Part shown: piece by piece, positions 26,563-36,214 of the stretch
Numbering within the stretch: position 1 is the first letter of the stretch
Layout: each line of letters starts with the position of its first letter
Source: UBA4844 sp050943255
GTDB taxonomy: Bacteria > Bacillota > Syntrophomonadia > Syntrophomonadales > Syntrophomonadaceae
DNA length: 64,000 nucleotides
Assembly (NCBI GenBank): GCA_050943255.1
Contig: JBMNOV010000002.1
Location: 26,055 to 90,054, forward strand
Direction of reading: 5' to 3'
The notes under the pieces: generated by a model
The model's database searches: none
The model's input: the letters and a program-made list of their open reading frames with translations, nothing else
What the model was told of the DNA's origin: nothing
Made by a program: the position numbers and the translations under genes

Positions 26563-26934
26563 TTATCTCTCCCGTGGGCTCGTAACACCTATAATTTCCA
26601 AGGCTTGATCGACATTAAGAGCAGTTCTGACTCCTCCCAGATTCAATCCTAGCTGGGTGGCAGTTATAGCAACACTAGGTTGCATTCCAGCTATAACCGT
26701 CTCGCCGCCCATCAAAACCACCATCTGAGCTGTTTCAGCTATAACCCGGGCAAAAAAGGAGTCCAATGTCTGACAAGCAGATATATCCAATATTAGACCT
26801 TTAACCTGGTACCTCTCCATCAAGTTTAATATCTTTTCCTGAAGAATATTAATAGAAGTATCATCGGTATCAGATGGCATCGTCACCAATAACACGTCCA
26901 ATATTCTTATTACCGAAATATTTTCTACACTCAT
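26563..26934 (-). CDS. rsbS: RsbS-type STAS scaffold protein
   Basis: A single STAS domain of 123 residues. The stretch ILDISACQTLDSFFARV holds the serine that corresponds to the phosphorylated Ser of Bacillus RsbS, and LGGVRTALNVDQALEIIG is the usual end. RsbS forms the core of the stressosome with RsbR and holds RsbT in the unstressed state. Start ATG at 26934, 28 bases after the rsbR stop. Confidence 0.92.
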   Translation of the reverse strand: MSVENISVIRILDVLLVTMPSDTDDTSINILQEKILNLMERYQVKGLILDISACQTLDSFFARVIAETAQMVVLMGGETVIAGMQPSVAITATQLGLNLGGVRTALNVDQALEIIGVTSPRER

Positions 26935-26962
26935 TATTAAACCTCTCCATTTAACCTTGGTA

Positions 26963-28846
26963 TTAAGGTTGTTTTACCACCTGTAGCTTCAATAGGGTTA
27001 AAGCAAAAAATAATCCTGTGGCGAAAGAGGAGCGGGTATTCACATTAGATAAATCAATGCCTAATTGGACAAGAGTACGGGCAATTTCTGGGCGAATACC
27101 AGTCAAAACCACCTCAGCCCCCAATAGATTAACTGCTTTAATGGTCTCAATTAGATACCGGGCAGTTTGAGAATCAATGGTAGGCACTCCTGTAACATCA
27201 ATTAAAGCAACCGCAGATCCCGTCTCTACTATTTTTTGCAGCAACTGCTCCATCAACTGCTCGGTACGAATACTATCCAGGGTGCCAATTACGGGTACAG
27301 CTACAATTCCTTCCCAAATCTGGATCGCCGGGGTGGAAACTTCCAGAATTTCTTGAGCCTGACGGGAAATGATCTCCTCAGCCCGTTTACGTTCTTCGAT
27401 TTCTGCACGCAATATCTCATTAAGCCTTTCCAGCTCAGCCGTCCGCTCTCTGACCCGAAATTCCAATTCTTCATGGGATTTGCGTAGCGCCTCTTCCGCC
27501 TTTTTACGTTCGGTGATATCCTGCCCCTGAGCAATGGTTGCGATAACGGTAGAGCCATCCTCCGCAAAAATGGTAGCTGAATTCCATAATACCGTCCGCA
27601 CTGAACCATCGATATGGGCAATGAGAATCTCTACAACCTCCCAACGCTCTCCAGAAGCTGTGCGGCGAATAAGGGCCATTGATTCTTCTTTTTGGGAATC
27701 AGGGAAAAGGATTTCCAGGGAACTACCCAGAACTTGGTCAGCGCTTAGCCCGGTTAAGCGTTCAAATGCCCGGTTAAACTGCACAATTCTATACTCCGGA
27801 TCCCATACAATGATGGGTGCGTTAGCATAGTTAAGCAGGTTTTTCAGGTAAGCATTGGATTTACGGAAAGCTTCCTCGGCCTGCTTCCGTTGAGCTAGTT
27901 CCACATTTAGTTCAGCAGTTCTTTCATTAACCCTCGCTTCTAAAATATCATATGCTTTTTGAAGTTCGGCTTCTGTCTCCTTGCGTTTGGTGATGTCAAT
28001 TCCCATCTCCATAATTAGAGTAGAACCATCACTATCAATAAAAGGGATATCATAAATTTGATAAGTGCGGCCATCTGGACCGATCCATTCCCAATCATGC
28101 CGCTTCATTTTTTCTAAACATTGAAAGGATTCGCAATTCGTGCATGGTTCGCTCAATCCAAATAGAAATTCAAAACAGCGCCTGCCCTGAGATTCGCCAA
28201 AACGCTCCCTAAAAAAGCGGTTAGCAAAAGGTACATGATAATCTTGGGTTATCAGTATCAGGTATGCAGGTAGGTGCTCTAAAACATCATTAAATTGCTG
28301 CTGTTCTTTTATTAATTTCTGTTCTGTTCGTTTACGCTCGTTTATTTCTCTCTGTAGTTCCCGGTTAACTTGTTCCAGTTCTGCAGTACGACTTCTAACC
28401 ATTAACTCCAATTCTTTATTAGATTTTTGTAATGCTTCCTCAGCTTTCTTCCTGTTGGTAATATCAATAATAACTAAAATGGATTCTCGGGTTTCTGGTA
28501 TAGGTGCGGTGGAAACATAGGTATGGATAACGGTGCCATTTTTATGTTGAAAGCGTACATCACAACAATAATGGGATGTCTTATCAGGGTTACTTCTACT
28601 CCTTTGATAGTAATCATAGATATTATTTCTTTCTTCTAACAAGCAGAGTTCAGTCCATTTTTGTTTAGACTCTATTTCCTCTTTGGAATAACCCAGGAGA
28701 GTCACAAAATTATCGTTCACCTGCTTAATTGTAGCATCTTCCTGAGCTATTACTATGCTGCAACCAGATATATCGAAAATGGTCTGATATGCCTTTAACT
28801 TGTAAAGAGCATCTGGGATCTCCTTTTGGTCAATACCTGAATACAT
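26963..28846 (-). CDS. rsbR: RsbR-like stressosome sensor with three PAS domains and C-terminal STAS
   Basis: Three PAS domains with PAC ends are readable: about 15-135 (VTLLGYSKEEIE), 185-285 (VLEHLPAYLILIT) and 330-450 (APIIVWDPEYRIVQFNRAFERLTG), joined by coiled coils with the repeated KKAEEALRKS motif. The STAS domain fills the last 130 residues; ALIDVTGVPTIDSQTARYL holds the Thr and Ser positions phosphorylated in Bacillus RsbR. Bacillus RsbR has a globin-like N-terminus, so this one senses something else, possibly redox or a small ligand; the second PAS has a Cys cluster (CFEFLFG, CTNCESFQC). GAGGTGA precedes ATG 28846. Confidence 0.9.
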   Translation of the reverse strand: MYSGIDQKEIPDALYKLKAYQTIFDISGCSIVIAQEDATIKQVNDNFVTLLGYSKEEIESKQKWTELCLLEERNNIYDYYQRSRSNPDKTSHYCCDVRFQHKNGTVIHTYVSTAPIPETRESILVIIDITNRKKAEEALQKSNKELELMVRSRTAELEQVNRELQREINERKRTEQKLIKEQQQFNDVLEHLPAYLILITQDYHVPFANRFFRERFGESQGRRCFEFLFGLSEPCTNCESFQCLEKMKRHDWEWIGPDGRTYQIYDIPFIDSDGSTLIMEMGIDITKRKETEAELQKAYDILEARVNERTAELNVELAQRKQAEEAFRKSNAYLKNLLNYANAPIIVWDPEYRIVQFNRAFERLTGLSADQVLGSSLEILFPDSQKEESMALIRRTASGERWEVVEILIAHIDGSVRTVLWNSATIFAEDGSTVIATIAQGQDITERKKAEEALRKSHEELEFRVRERTAELERLNEILRAEIEERKRAEEIISRQAQEILEVSTPAIQIWEGIVAVPVIGTLDSIRTEQLMEQLLQKIVETGSAVALIDVTGVPTIDSQTARYLIETIKAVNLLGAEVVLTGIRPEIARTLVQLGIDLSNVNTRSSFATGLFFALTLLKLQVVKQP

Positions 28847-29227
28847 GTAATCACCTCAATTATTTATTTAGCTAAAACAACTACAAGTAGGCTTGGACTG
28901 ATAGCTTTAATTGTTATAGCTTTTCCGCTCAGGTCAAGGGAATCTCCAACAAACAAAACCCCGGATGGTAAATATCAGATTGTAATAGGGTTTTGGTTGA
29001 AGAATAATCATAATAAATATTCCCTAAAAAATACATATATCCTTTATTTCTAGATAATAAAAGAAATTTATACTAAAATAGCAAAATATTAAAATATGAT
29101 AATGATTTGATCCTGGCTCTTTTAGAATAAAATATTTATCAAAGTGAAATAAAACTTAAAATGAAATAGTATATACTGTAAGACACACAACATAGAAACA
29201 TATATTTGCCCAGGAGGTTTTTACATA
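28847..29227. other. AT-rich divergent control region
   Basis: This gap separates the divergent stressosome and GH18-type genes and must hold both promoters. TATACT at 29171-29176 is a possible -10 for the plus-strand gene, without a clear -35. I see no RNA gene, repeat or reading frame. Confidence 0.35.
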
Positions 29228-30487
29228 ATGAAAAAAATAATAACAGCCTTATTTTTGGCAGTAATTCTTTTTGCCTGCCCAACCCTAAGTGCCGGCGCTC
29301 AGGCCCAGGATACTGTTTCCGTATTAGTGGACGGTTTACCGGTAAACCTTGATGTTTTACCGGTTATTCAAGATGGACGGACTCTAGTTCCTTTCCGGGC
29401 TATAGCCGAAGCTATGAACATAGCCGTTAACTGGGATAATCAAACCCGTACCATAAATGCAACAAATGGTAATACCATGGTAAAGTTACAGCTTGGCAGC
29501 TATACTGCTTATCGCGATAATACCCCTATTAGACTGGATGTTATGCCGCAAATAGTGGCTGAGCGTACTTTGATTCCATTGCGCTTTTTCGGAGAAGCCT
29601 TTAATTGTCAGGTGGGCTGGGATAGCAATACATATCAGGTAAGCGTGATTTCTCCTCCTAAAGCCATGACAGTTATAGGGTTCTATGCTCTGGGTGACAG
29701 CCAAACCAGCAGTTGGACTAATCTTTTCGGGAAAGCTTATCCCGAGACTGCGTCAGGTAATACAGATGTAATATCGGAACTGGCTTTAGGCTGGTATAGT
29801 ATTGACAAACAGGGCAATTTACTAGATAAAAGCCGTACCGGGTGGCAGCGCCCTGATGGCTGGGAAAAGGTATTAGAAAGTGCCGCAAAGTATAAGATGG
29901 CAAGTGAAATGGTAATACATGTTACTGACGGCGATAAAACTATTACTTCTTTTTTAAATGACCCATCAGCCATGGCCCGAGCAGCAAAAGCCATTAGTGC
30001 CGAAGCCCGGCAATACAGCGGGGTTAATCTTGATTTCGAGGGTTTAGGTTATAATGACAGTGGAGAGCAGCTCAAAGAGATACAGCAAAAATTTACTTAT
30101 TTTATAAGCCTGCTTGCCCGGGAATTAAAAGCTAATAATAGCAGGCTTACGCTCACTTTGCATGCTCCGAACAGTGCTTATCCTGGCTACGATTACCAGG
30201 CTTTGGGCCAAATTGCGGATCGTATTATTATCATGGCCTATGATTACGGTATTAAGCCTGAGCCAGTCATTCAGGTTAAACAGGCGGTAGAAATGGCGAC
30301 TGATCTGGTTCCTGCCCATAAATTAATCTTAGGCATTTCCGCCCCCAGTGAAACAACATCAAGTATTGCCACCAAAGTGGGAATTGCCAAACGTTATGAT
30401 TTAAGTGGTGTAGCTTTATGGAGATTAGGGGTAATAGATGAAGAAATGTGGCAGATCATAAGAGGTAGTCTTATTGCTAAACGGTAA
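29228..30487 (+). CDS. Secreted protein: two CAO-type stalk repeats plus GH18-like catalytic domain
   Basis: A signal peptide (MKKIITALFLAVILFACP..., cut near SAGA-QAQ) is followed by two copper-amine-oxidase N-terminal repeats (DGRTLVPFRAIAEAM and AERTLIPLRFFGEAF). From residue 140 a TIM-barrel of the GH18 type follows, with GVNLDFEGLG as the catalytic DxxDxDxE-like strand ending in Glu and RIIIMAYDYG as a conserved later strand. Relatives such as YaaH act on spore cortex or cell-wall glycans. CAGGAGG precedes the ATG. The reaction is inferred from the family. Confidence 0.87.
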   Translation: MKKIITALFLAVILFACPTLSAGAQAQDTVSVLVDGLPVNLDVLPVIQDGRTLVPFRAIAEAMNIAVNWDNQTRTINATNGNTMVKLQLGSYTAYRDNTPIRLDVMPQIVAERTLIPLRFFGEAFNCQVGWDSNTYQVSVISPPKAMTVIGFYALGDSQTSSWTNLFGKAYPETASGNTDVISELALGWYSIDKQGNLLDKSRTGWQRPDGWEKVLESAAKYKMASEMVIHVTDGDKTITSFLNDPSAMARAAKAISAEARQYSGVNLDFEGLGYNDSGEQLKEIQQKFTYFISLLARELKANNSRLTLTLHAPNSAYPGYDYQALGQIADRIIIMAYDYGIKPEPVIQVKQAVEMATDLVPAHKLILGISAPSETTSSIATKVGIAKRYDLSGVALWRLGVIDEEMWQIIRGSLIAKR

Positions 30488-30500
30488 AAATTGTCTTTAA

Positions 30501-30530
30501 AAGCCCTGGTAAAATACCTAACCAGGGCTT
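30501..30530. terminator. Bidirectional hairpin between convergent genes
   Basis: AAGCCCTGGT and ACCAGGGCTT form a perfect 10-bp stem with a 10-base loop between two convergent genes. On the minus strand it is followed by a fairly T-rich tract; on the plus strand no T-run follows. Confidence 0.6.
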
Positions 30531-30548
30531 ACTGTAGCTAATTGTTTC

Positions 30549-31544
30549 CTACACAACCTTAAGCTTATCCTGGCTATTTCTGGTTAGAGAGCTTTCCCAT
30601 TTTTTACAACGATCACCCCAGTAGGCTAAAATCTCCTGACCTCTTTTAATGCAAACTACTTCGCACAGATTGGGACATCCTTTGCATTCATGGCTACTAG
30701 ATTTGAATTCACCCTCAATAATAAAATCATCGCCCCGAAAATTGCTTTGGGTATGGCTCTGCTCTACCTGTTCCTTAGCTAACATAGCAGCACCAATGGC
30801 ACCCATAACTTCAAAAGGTTCAGGTACATGTATGGGAGTATTTAAGACTTTCTCAAAGGCCTTTTTAATACCTGAATTAGCAGCTACCCCGCCTTGAAAA
30901 ACTATAGGTTCTGCGATCTTTTTACCTTTAGCAACATTATTTAAATAGTTTCTCACCAGTGCTTCACATAGTCCCATTATAATATCTCCAATAGGATAAC
31001 CCATCTGCTGCTTGTGAATCATGTCTGATTCAGCAAATACCCCGCAACGGCCCGCTATCCTAACCGGTTGGCCGGAACTTAAGGCATAATCGCCGAAATC
31101 TTCAATAGCTATATTTAGCCTTGCCGCCTGTTGATCGAGAAATGATCCGGTACCAGCAGCACAAACCGTGTTCATAGCAAAATCCTGAACTATTCCATTT
31201 TTTAAAATAATTATCTTAGAATCCTGACCCCCAATTTCAATAATGGTACTTACGCCAGGAAAAAGAGCAGAAGCAGCTACTGCATGTGCCGTTATTTCAT
31301 TTTTCACCACATCAGCACCTAGTAATATATCAGCAAGGTGACGTCCGCTTCCGGTAGTCCCAACTCCTTTAATGGAGAGACTCCTTCCCTGCTTGGATTT
31401 TATACAGGCAAACCCGTCCTTTACCGCTTTTACTGGATTTCCCTGAGTACGCAGGTAGACTTTTTGTATAATATGACCATACTGATCCATTAAAACAAAA
31501 TTACTGCTTACCGAACCTATGTCAACACCAAGATAATGCTCCAA
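30549..31544 (-). CDS. Acyl-CoA dehydratase activase (BcrA/BadF/HgdC-type ASKHA ATPase)
   Basis: Residues 1-265 are an ASKHA ATPase: LGVDIGSVSSNFVLMD (phosphate 1), GTTGSGRHL, IIEIGGQDSKII, FAMNTVCAAGTGSFLD and GRCGVFAESDMIHKQQ, whose two cysteines bind the bridging [4Fe-4S] cluster of the dimer. An extra C-terminal part (HECKGCPNLCEVVC) has a cysteine-rich motif. Activases pump an electron with ATP hydrolysis into 2-hydroxyacyl-CoA dehydratases or benzoyl-CoA reductase. Here the partners are the two DUF2229-type genes just upstream, so it may serve a protein of unknown substrate. Confidence 0.88.
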   Translation of the reverse strand: MEHYLGVDIGSVSSNFVLMDQYGHIIQKVYLRTQGNPVKAVKDGFACIKSKQGRSLSIKGVGTTGSGRHLADILLGADVVKNEITAHAVAASALFPGVSTIIEIGGQDSKIIILKNGIVQDFAMNTVCAAGTGSFLDQQAARLNIAIEDFGDYALSSGQPVRIAGRCGVFAESDMIHKQQMGYPIGDIIMGLCEALVRNYLNNVAKGKKIAEPIVFQGGVAANSGIKKAFEKVLNTPIHVPEPFEVMGAIGAAMLAKEQVEQSHTQSNFRGDDFIIEGEFKSSSHECKGCPNLCEVVCIKRGQEILAYWGDRCKKWESSLTRNSQDKLKVV

Positions 31545-31809
31545 ACTCTTTTCCTCCTAAATTTATTTTTTATAATAGTTAGGGAAGAAGGACACGGGTC
31601 AGGGGAACTTGAAGATTTTACGTGGTTTATTATTTACCTTTTACTAAGATTTATCTGAGCAAAGACCATCGGCTCATGAAAGTATAGCCATTATTTATCC
31701 TGACCTAAACTCTTTCAACTTTTACCAAAGTAAGTAACCCAATAATGACCTCAGACCAACGGGAACATCTGTGGTTCCTTTGGTATGGTTCCTAAAGGGG
31801 ATCTTTTCC

Positions 31810-32937
31810 TTACAATACGGGATTCGCAGCAGTTATTGGAGCTTTAATGACCCCAGGTATCTGCTGCTGTGACCTCCTTTGAATCATATCTACAAATGCC
31901 TCCAAACGGGTATGAAGTCCAGCCTGACCGGAGTGTTCATCAAAATATATCGTCATGCAAGGTATTCCTTCGATCTCACTAACCTTGCCCAAGATTGCTT
32001 GGGCCACTATTTCTGGCATACAGGTCAGGGGACCGATTTGTACAACTCCATCATATTTCTTTCGGGCAAAATCTACTGAATAACCTACTGTCTCTTGACC
32101 ATGCCCACCAACACAGTAATTTAGGTAAGTACTGGCACAATTAATTACTTCTTTACGATTAGATTTTTTAATCCAGCCCCCCAGCAAATGGTCATTGATC
32201 CATTCACTTAGATATATTGAACGTGTAACCTCAGCATTTAAACGGCCTAAAAAGTTAATTGTAGAATAATTAGCTGCTGGCTCTAATATGGTATATATCT
32301 CACCAACTAAGCCTATACGTATAATAGTTTGCTGATGTGCTGGTTCCCTCTTTAAATTTTCCAAATAGTAATTAGTAATTCGATAAACCTCATCCAGATT
32401 ATCTGCTTTATCAATACAATCTAGTCCTTCAGTATATATTTGTTCCACTTTATCCTTGTTTAAAGCCCGGGGAAGGTAGTATTCAAAATGCCTTTCCAGT
32501 TTCTCAACTGCATTAAGTTTGCACCAAGCAAATTTTATCGCTTTCCAAGCCTGCCACAGACTTACATTACTCCCCAAAGACTTTAGTTGTTTTAACAAAT
32601 CAGATAATCGTGAATCAGGAGCTTCCAGGACAATCATATTAAAATCAAAGTTTAGACATTTTAGTATATCCCTTTCCACCTGGGCATAATAACCGAATCG
32701 GCAAGGTCCCCACCCACCTGCCATAACAATGGTATCTGCCCCTTTTTCCAAAGCTTCAATAAAGTTTCCCATGTTTATTTTTAGTGGCATACAGGCAAAT
32801 TCAGGCGAATGCTTAACACCGAGTTCTATCGTCCTTTCACTTATGGGTGGAGGAGGTATAACTTCCAGGTTAAGACCCTTTAATAAGGCTTTTATAGGAA
32901 TATGGGCATTACCCATATGCGGGAAGGTTGCTTTCAT
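31810..32937 (-). CDS. DUF2229-type activase-related protein (HgdB-like fold), paralogue 1
   Basis: I use ATG 32937 (MKATFPHMGNAHIP) with AAGGAGGA ahead; the frame open upstream overlaps the preceding gene. Cysteines lie in PEFACMPLKI, GGWGPCRFGYY, CVGGHGQET and GPLTCMPEIVA, and the end FDEHSGQAGLHTRLEAF is the family signature. These regions are found as parts of the large acyl-CoA dehydratase activase proteins of Clostridia. Together with its paralogue and the ATPase it forms a split system. The substrate is not known. Confidence 0.8.
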   Translation of the reverse strand: MKATFPHMGNAHIPIKALLKGLNLEVIPPPPISERTIELGVKHSPEFACMPLKINMGNFIEALEKGADTIVMAGGWGPCRFGYYAQVERDILKCLNFDFNMIVLEAPDSRLSDLLKQLKSLGSNVSLWQAWKAIKFAWCKLNAVEKLERHFEYYLPRALNKDKVEQIYTEGLDCIDKADNLDEVYRITNYYLENLKREPAHQQTIIRIGLVGEIYTILEPAANYSTINFLGRLNAEVTRSIYLSEWINDHLLGGWIKKSNRKEVINCASTYLNYCVGGHGQETVGYSVDFARKKYDGVVQIGPLTCMPEIVAQAILGKVSEIEGIPCMTIYFDEHSGQAGLHTRLEAFVDMIQRRSQQQIPGVIKAPITAANPVL

Positions 32938-33901
32938 TAGATTTCCTCCTTCTCCGCAACATATCACAAAAGGCCTCTAGTCTTGTAACTAATCCGCCTT
33001 CACCACTATGTTCATCTATAGTTAACATCATAAATGGCTTATTTTGAACCTTCCTTTCTATTATTTCACCAATTAATGAATCAGGCCCACAGCCAAAACA
33101 AGCCAGATACACAATTCCATCTATTTCATTACTATTATCCATATGTAGAGCACTTCCTACCATTTTTCTTCCCAAAGTCCAAAACACCCTTTTAGGCATT
33201 GTTGCAGCTTCTTGTTCTATCATTTCCGGGTTAATAGATTCACTTAATACAGTACTGCATCCCATTAATCTTAACCGGTTAATAAGATTCATGCTTATAA
33301 AAGAGTCATAAAGTGTATAACCATGCCCCAGTACTCCGATTCGAAGATCACTTTGGGGATATTTATTATTTATCTGTTTGCCTTCCCACAAGGAAATAGC
33401 TTCTTCCCTGGTATATCCTTCGCCTGCAAGCATTGTACAAAAATAATTTTCTTGACAGGCATGAAGATAAGCTTTTTTAATTTTATTGGTGTTGCTGCTA
33501 AATAACCTTCCGACTCTTAATATATCCTTTTTTAAGAAACGATCAGTTTTACTTATATCTATGGTAATATCTATTAATGGTGGTAAGTCTTTTACGGTAG
33601 CTCTTACCATATCGGGAACTCCCATAAATTTAGGACATATATAGCTCTTAGGCTCCACGCTCACCAAACGTGGAATAAAAAGATAATCAAGGTTCTGGTT
33701 ACATAATTCTTTAACATGGCCAAAATAAATCTTTATCGGCAGGCAGGTTTCATCCACCGTAAAATTAATACCCTGGTCAAGGGTATGGCGGTTGCTTTCC
33801 GAAGAAGATATTACTTCAGCTCCCAGGTCAGAAAAAAAGGTCTTCCAAAGAGGATAGTAATAATAATAAAAAAGACCATGTGGAATCCCAACCCGTCCCA
33901 T
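32909..33901 (-). CDS. DUF2229-type activase-related protein, paralogue 2
   Basis: ATG 33901 (MGRVGIPHGLFYYYYYP) has AAAGGAGGAAAA ahead and is preferred to a start 16 codons upstream. It shares with its neighbour the layout VDETCLPIKIYFGHV, YLACFGCGPDSL and LTIDEHSGEGGLVTRLEAF. The cysteines probably bind an Fe-S cluster. Its 3' end overlaps the next gene by 29 bases. It lies 78 bases behind spoVAE, in the same direction. Confidence 0.8.
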   Translation of the reverse strand: MGRVGIPHGLFYYYYYPLWKTFFSDLGAEVISSSESNRHTLDQGINFTVDETCLPIKIYFGHVKELCNQNLDYLFIPRLVSVEPKSYICPKFMGVPDMVRATVKDLPPLIDITIDISKTDRFLKKDILRVGRLFSSNTNKIKKAYLHACQENYFCTMLAGEGYTREEAISLWEGKQINNKYPQSDLRIGVLGHGYTLYDSFISMNLINRLRLMGCSTVLSESINPEMIEQEAATMPKRVFWTLGRKMVGSALHMDNSNEIDGIVYLACFGCGPDSLIGEIIERKVQNKPFMMLTIDEHSGEGGLVTRLEAFCDMLRRRRKSNESNLPAYG

Positions 33902-33978
33902 CTTTTTTCCTCCTTTGTTAATTAAGAGCGTTTTCGGTCGAACCCCCAATATAACACTCCAAAATATTAAGTATAAAT

Positions 33979-34335
33979 TTACGCTTTAGGATTAAATATA
34001 ACCGCAACAACATAACCAAAAATTATGGCAGCTGCAATTCCAGCTGCAGCAGCCTCTACACCACCACTAATAGCTCCGAGTAATCCTTTTTGCTCCACTG
34101 CTTTAAGGGTTCCCTGAGTTAATAAATGACCAAACCCAGATAGGGGTACAGTTGCACCGGTTCCCCCTATGTCTACCAGTGGCTGGTATAGCCCTAAACC
34201 GCTTAAAAGTGCTCCGCCACTTATGTACCCCACTAGCATATGTCCTGGTGTTATACTTGGTTTCGTTAAATCCAGTATTAGTTGTCCAATTAGACAAAGT
34301 GTTCCTCCAATCAAAAATGCCATTAATAGTGACAA
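33979..34335 (-). CDS. spoVAE: Stage V sporulation protein AE
   Basis: A 118-residue membrane protein with about four helices and the SpoVAE motif GYISGGALLSGLGLYQPLVDIGGTG (about residues 38-62), GFGHLLTQG. It belongs to the SpoVA channel in the spore inner membrane that moves Ca-dipicolinate into the forespore and out at germination. It lies 17 bases behind spoVAD. Confidence 0.93.
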   Translation of the reverse strand: MSLLMAFLIGGTLCLIGQLILDLTKPSITPGHMLVGYISGGALLSGLGLYQPLVDIGGTGATVPLSGFGHLLTQGTLKAVEQKGLLGAISGGVEAAAAGIAAAIIFGYVVAVIFNPKA

Positions 34336-34352
34336 TGCTTAATACCCCCAAG

Positions 34353-35363
34353 CTAATACTCAATGGCAACAGCGTGTGCTATAGCCGGAATTGTTCTGCC
34401 CTGAAAACTGGTAGTAGGGCTCATTAGAGCACCGGTAGCAACTAACAACAGTTTCTTAATCTCAGCTTTAAACATCTTTTTTAAAAGAGGGCCACAGAGC
34501 ATGGAAGCGCAACAGCCGCAACCGCTGCCACCAGATCCAATATCTTGAGCATCATCATATAGAATAACCCCGCAATCGCTATAAACCGGTTGTGGTACGA
34601 TACCCTCTTTAATAAAAAGTTGACCTAATATTGCCATCCCAACCTTTCCCAAATCACCAGTGACCACCAGGTCGTAATAATCAAATGGCCGGTTTAAATC
34701 ATTAAAGTGCATTTTAATGGTATCGACTGCCGCTGGAGCCATGGCACTACCCATATCATTAGTATCAGTCTGCCCCATATCAACTACTCTACCAATAGTA
34801 GCACAGGTAATCCGGGGTCCTGATCCCATACCTTCCAGAACTACAGCCCCAGCAGCAGTAGTAGTCCATTGGGAACTAGGAGGCTTTTGTACCCCCTGTT
34901 CAGTAGGGAATCGGTACTGTCTCTCGGCTGTGTAATGATGGCTGCAAGCAGCAGCAACTACTCGCTCAAAGAAACCACCATCAATCAGCATAGAACCAAT
35001 TAAAATGGACTCAACCATGGTTGAACAAGCACCATAAAGGCCTAAAAAAGGAATATTTAACTGGGATGCGGCAAAGTTAGCAGAAACTAGTTGGTTTAAT
35101 AAATCTCCCGCCAATAATACTTCTGCATCCTGTGTATTGAGGCCGCTTTTATTAAGGGCTAGTTCTATTGTTTCCTTAAGCATCTTATTTTCAGCCTTTT
35201 CCCAGGTATCCTCACCCATTAGATAGTCGGGCATTATAAGATCAAAATCATTACCCCATGGTCCTTGACCTTCTTTAGGACCAACTATGGAAGCCCAGGA
35301 GGATAGCACCGGGGGTTTATCAAATGATACTGTTTGTTTACCCTTTTTCTTTGCTTGCGGCAT
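34353..35363 (-). CDS. spoVAD: Stage V sporulation protein AD
   Basis: A 336-residue protein of the thiolase fold (VLLAGDLLNQ, GLYGACSTMVES, ACSHHYTAERQYRFP, DCGVILYD, GSGGSGCGCCASML). SpoVAD is the soluble member of the SpoVA complex that binds dipicolinic acid on the inner-membrane surface. The full length and the flanking spoVAC and spoVAE make the call safe. Confidence 0.95.
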   Translation of the reverse strand: MPQAKKKGKQTVSFDKPPVLSSWASIVGPKEGQGPWGNDFDLIMPDYLMGEDTWEKAENKMLKETIELALNKSGLNTQDAEVLLAGDLLNQLVSANFAASQLNIPFLGLYGACSTMVESILIGSMLIDGGFFERVVAAACSHHYTAERQYRFPTEQGVQKPPSSQWTTTAAGAVVLEGMGSGPRITCATIGRVVDMGQTDTNDMGSAMAPAAVDTIKMHFNDLNRPFDYYDLVVTGDLGKVGMAILGQLFIKEGIVPQPVYSDCGVILYDDAQDIGSGGSGCGCCASMLCGPLLKKMFKAEIKKLLLVATGALMSPTTSFQGRTIPAIAHAVAIEY

Positions 35364-35510
35364 TAAGATCCCCCTTACTTATGGAATATAAAACAGTTCT
35401 GCAGCCATTACCAGAAAATTAACTCATTATAATATCCGACATCACTAAAAACTTATTCGGCTGATCCCTATGTATGGAAAGGCATTTGCTTTACATCTTC
35501 TTTTTGTGAA

Positions 35511-35975
35511 TTACATAAAGAATAATTTTACTAAGCCAATAAGGGTAGAAACTGCAAAACCAAATACTAGGGTTGGACCAGCAACTGTAAAAATACGGGC
35601 TCCTACCCCGAAGACATAGCCTTCTCTTTTAAATTCCATAGCTGATGCTACTATCGCGTTGGCAAACCCGGTAATAGGTACTATAGAACCGGCTCCTGCC
35701 CTTTTAGCCAGCACATCATAAATACCAATGCCCGTGAAAAAAGCACCCAGCGCTATCATAATTACAGAAGTAATTGAAGAAGCATCTGTTTTTCCTATAC
35801 CGCCAGCCATTAACAAATTAAGTATAACCTGGGCAATAACACATATTAATCCTCCCACTACAAACGCCCAGAGACAGTGTTTTAGCAAAGGCGGCTTAGG
35901 TTTTAACTGCTGTACCATACTATCATATTCATTAACTTCAGCTTGTTTTAAGTCCTCTGTATTAGGTGTTTGCAA
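35511..35975 (-). CDS. spoVAC: Stage V sporulation protein AC
   Basis: A 154-residue protein with four helices and the motif GGLICVIAQV, GFANAIVASAMEFKREGYVFGVGARIF typical of SpoVAC, the mechanosensitive part of the DPA channel. The TTG start at 35975 is supported by GGAGGAGAC ahead. spoVAA and spoVAB are absent, as in most Clostridia. The 147-bp gap to spoVAD is larger than usual and shows nothing clear. Confidence 0.94.
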   Translation of the reverse strand: MQTPNTEDLKQAEVNEYDSMVQQLKPKPPLLKHCLWAFVVGGLICVIAQVILNLLMAGGIGKTDASSITSVIMIALGAFFTGIGIYDVLAKRAGAGSIVPITGFANAIVASAMEFKREGYVFGVGARIFTVAGPTLVFGFAVSTLIGLVKLFFM

Positions 35976-36035
35976 AGGTTAGTCTCCTCCTTCTATACCA
36001 TGTTATTCTTTATAATCCGTTCCCAATACATGGTA

Positions 36036-36071
36036 AACCCCGGGAGAAATTATGTGGTAACTCCCGGGGTT
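36036..36071. repeat. Perfect GC-rich hairpin between dodecin and spoVAC
   Basis: AACCCCGGGAG (36036-36046) and CTCCCGGGGTT (36061-36071) form an 11-bp perfect stem. No T-run follows on either strand, so it may stop transcription only weakly or stabilise an mRNA end. Confidence 0.5.
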
Positions 36072-36214
36072 AACTCTTATAACAAAATCCCACGCCCTAA
36101 GGGTACACCACTTATAAAAGAACCCTTGTGTTATGCTAATCAAGAAGCTAAGAATTCCCCCCCTATGAACATCATGGTAAATTCTTAACTTTATTCATAA
36201 TAATATAAAGAAAA

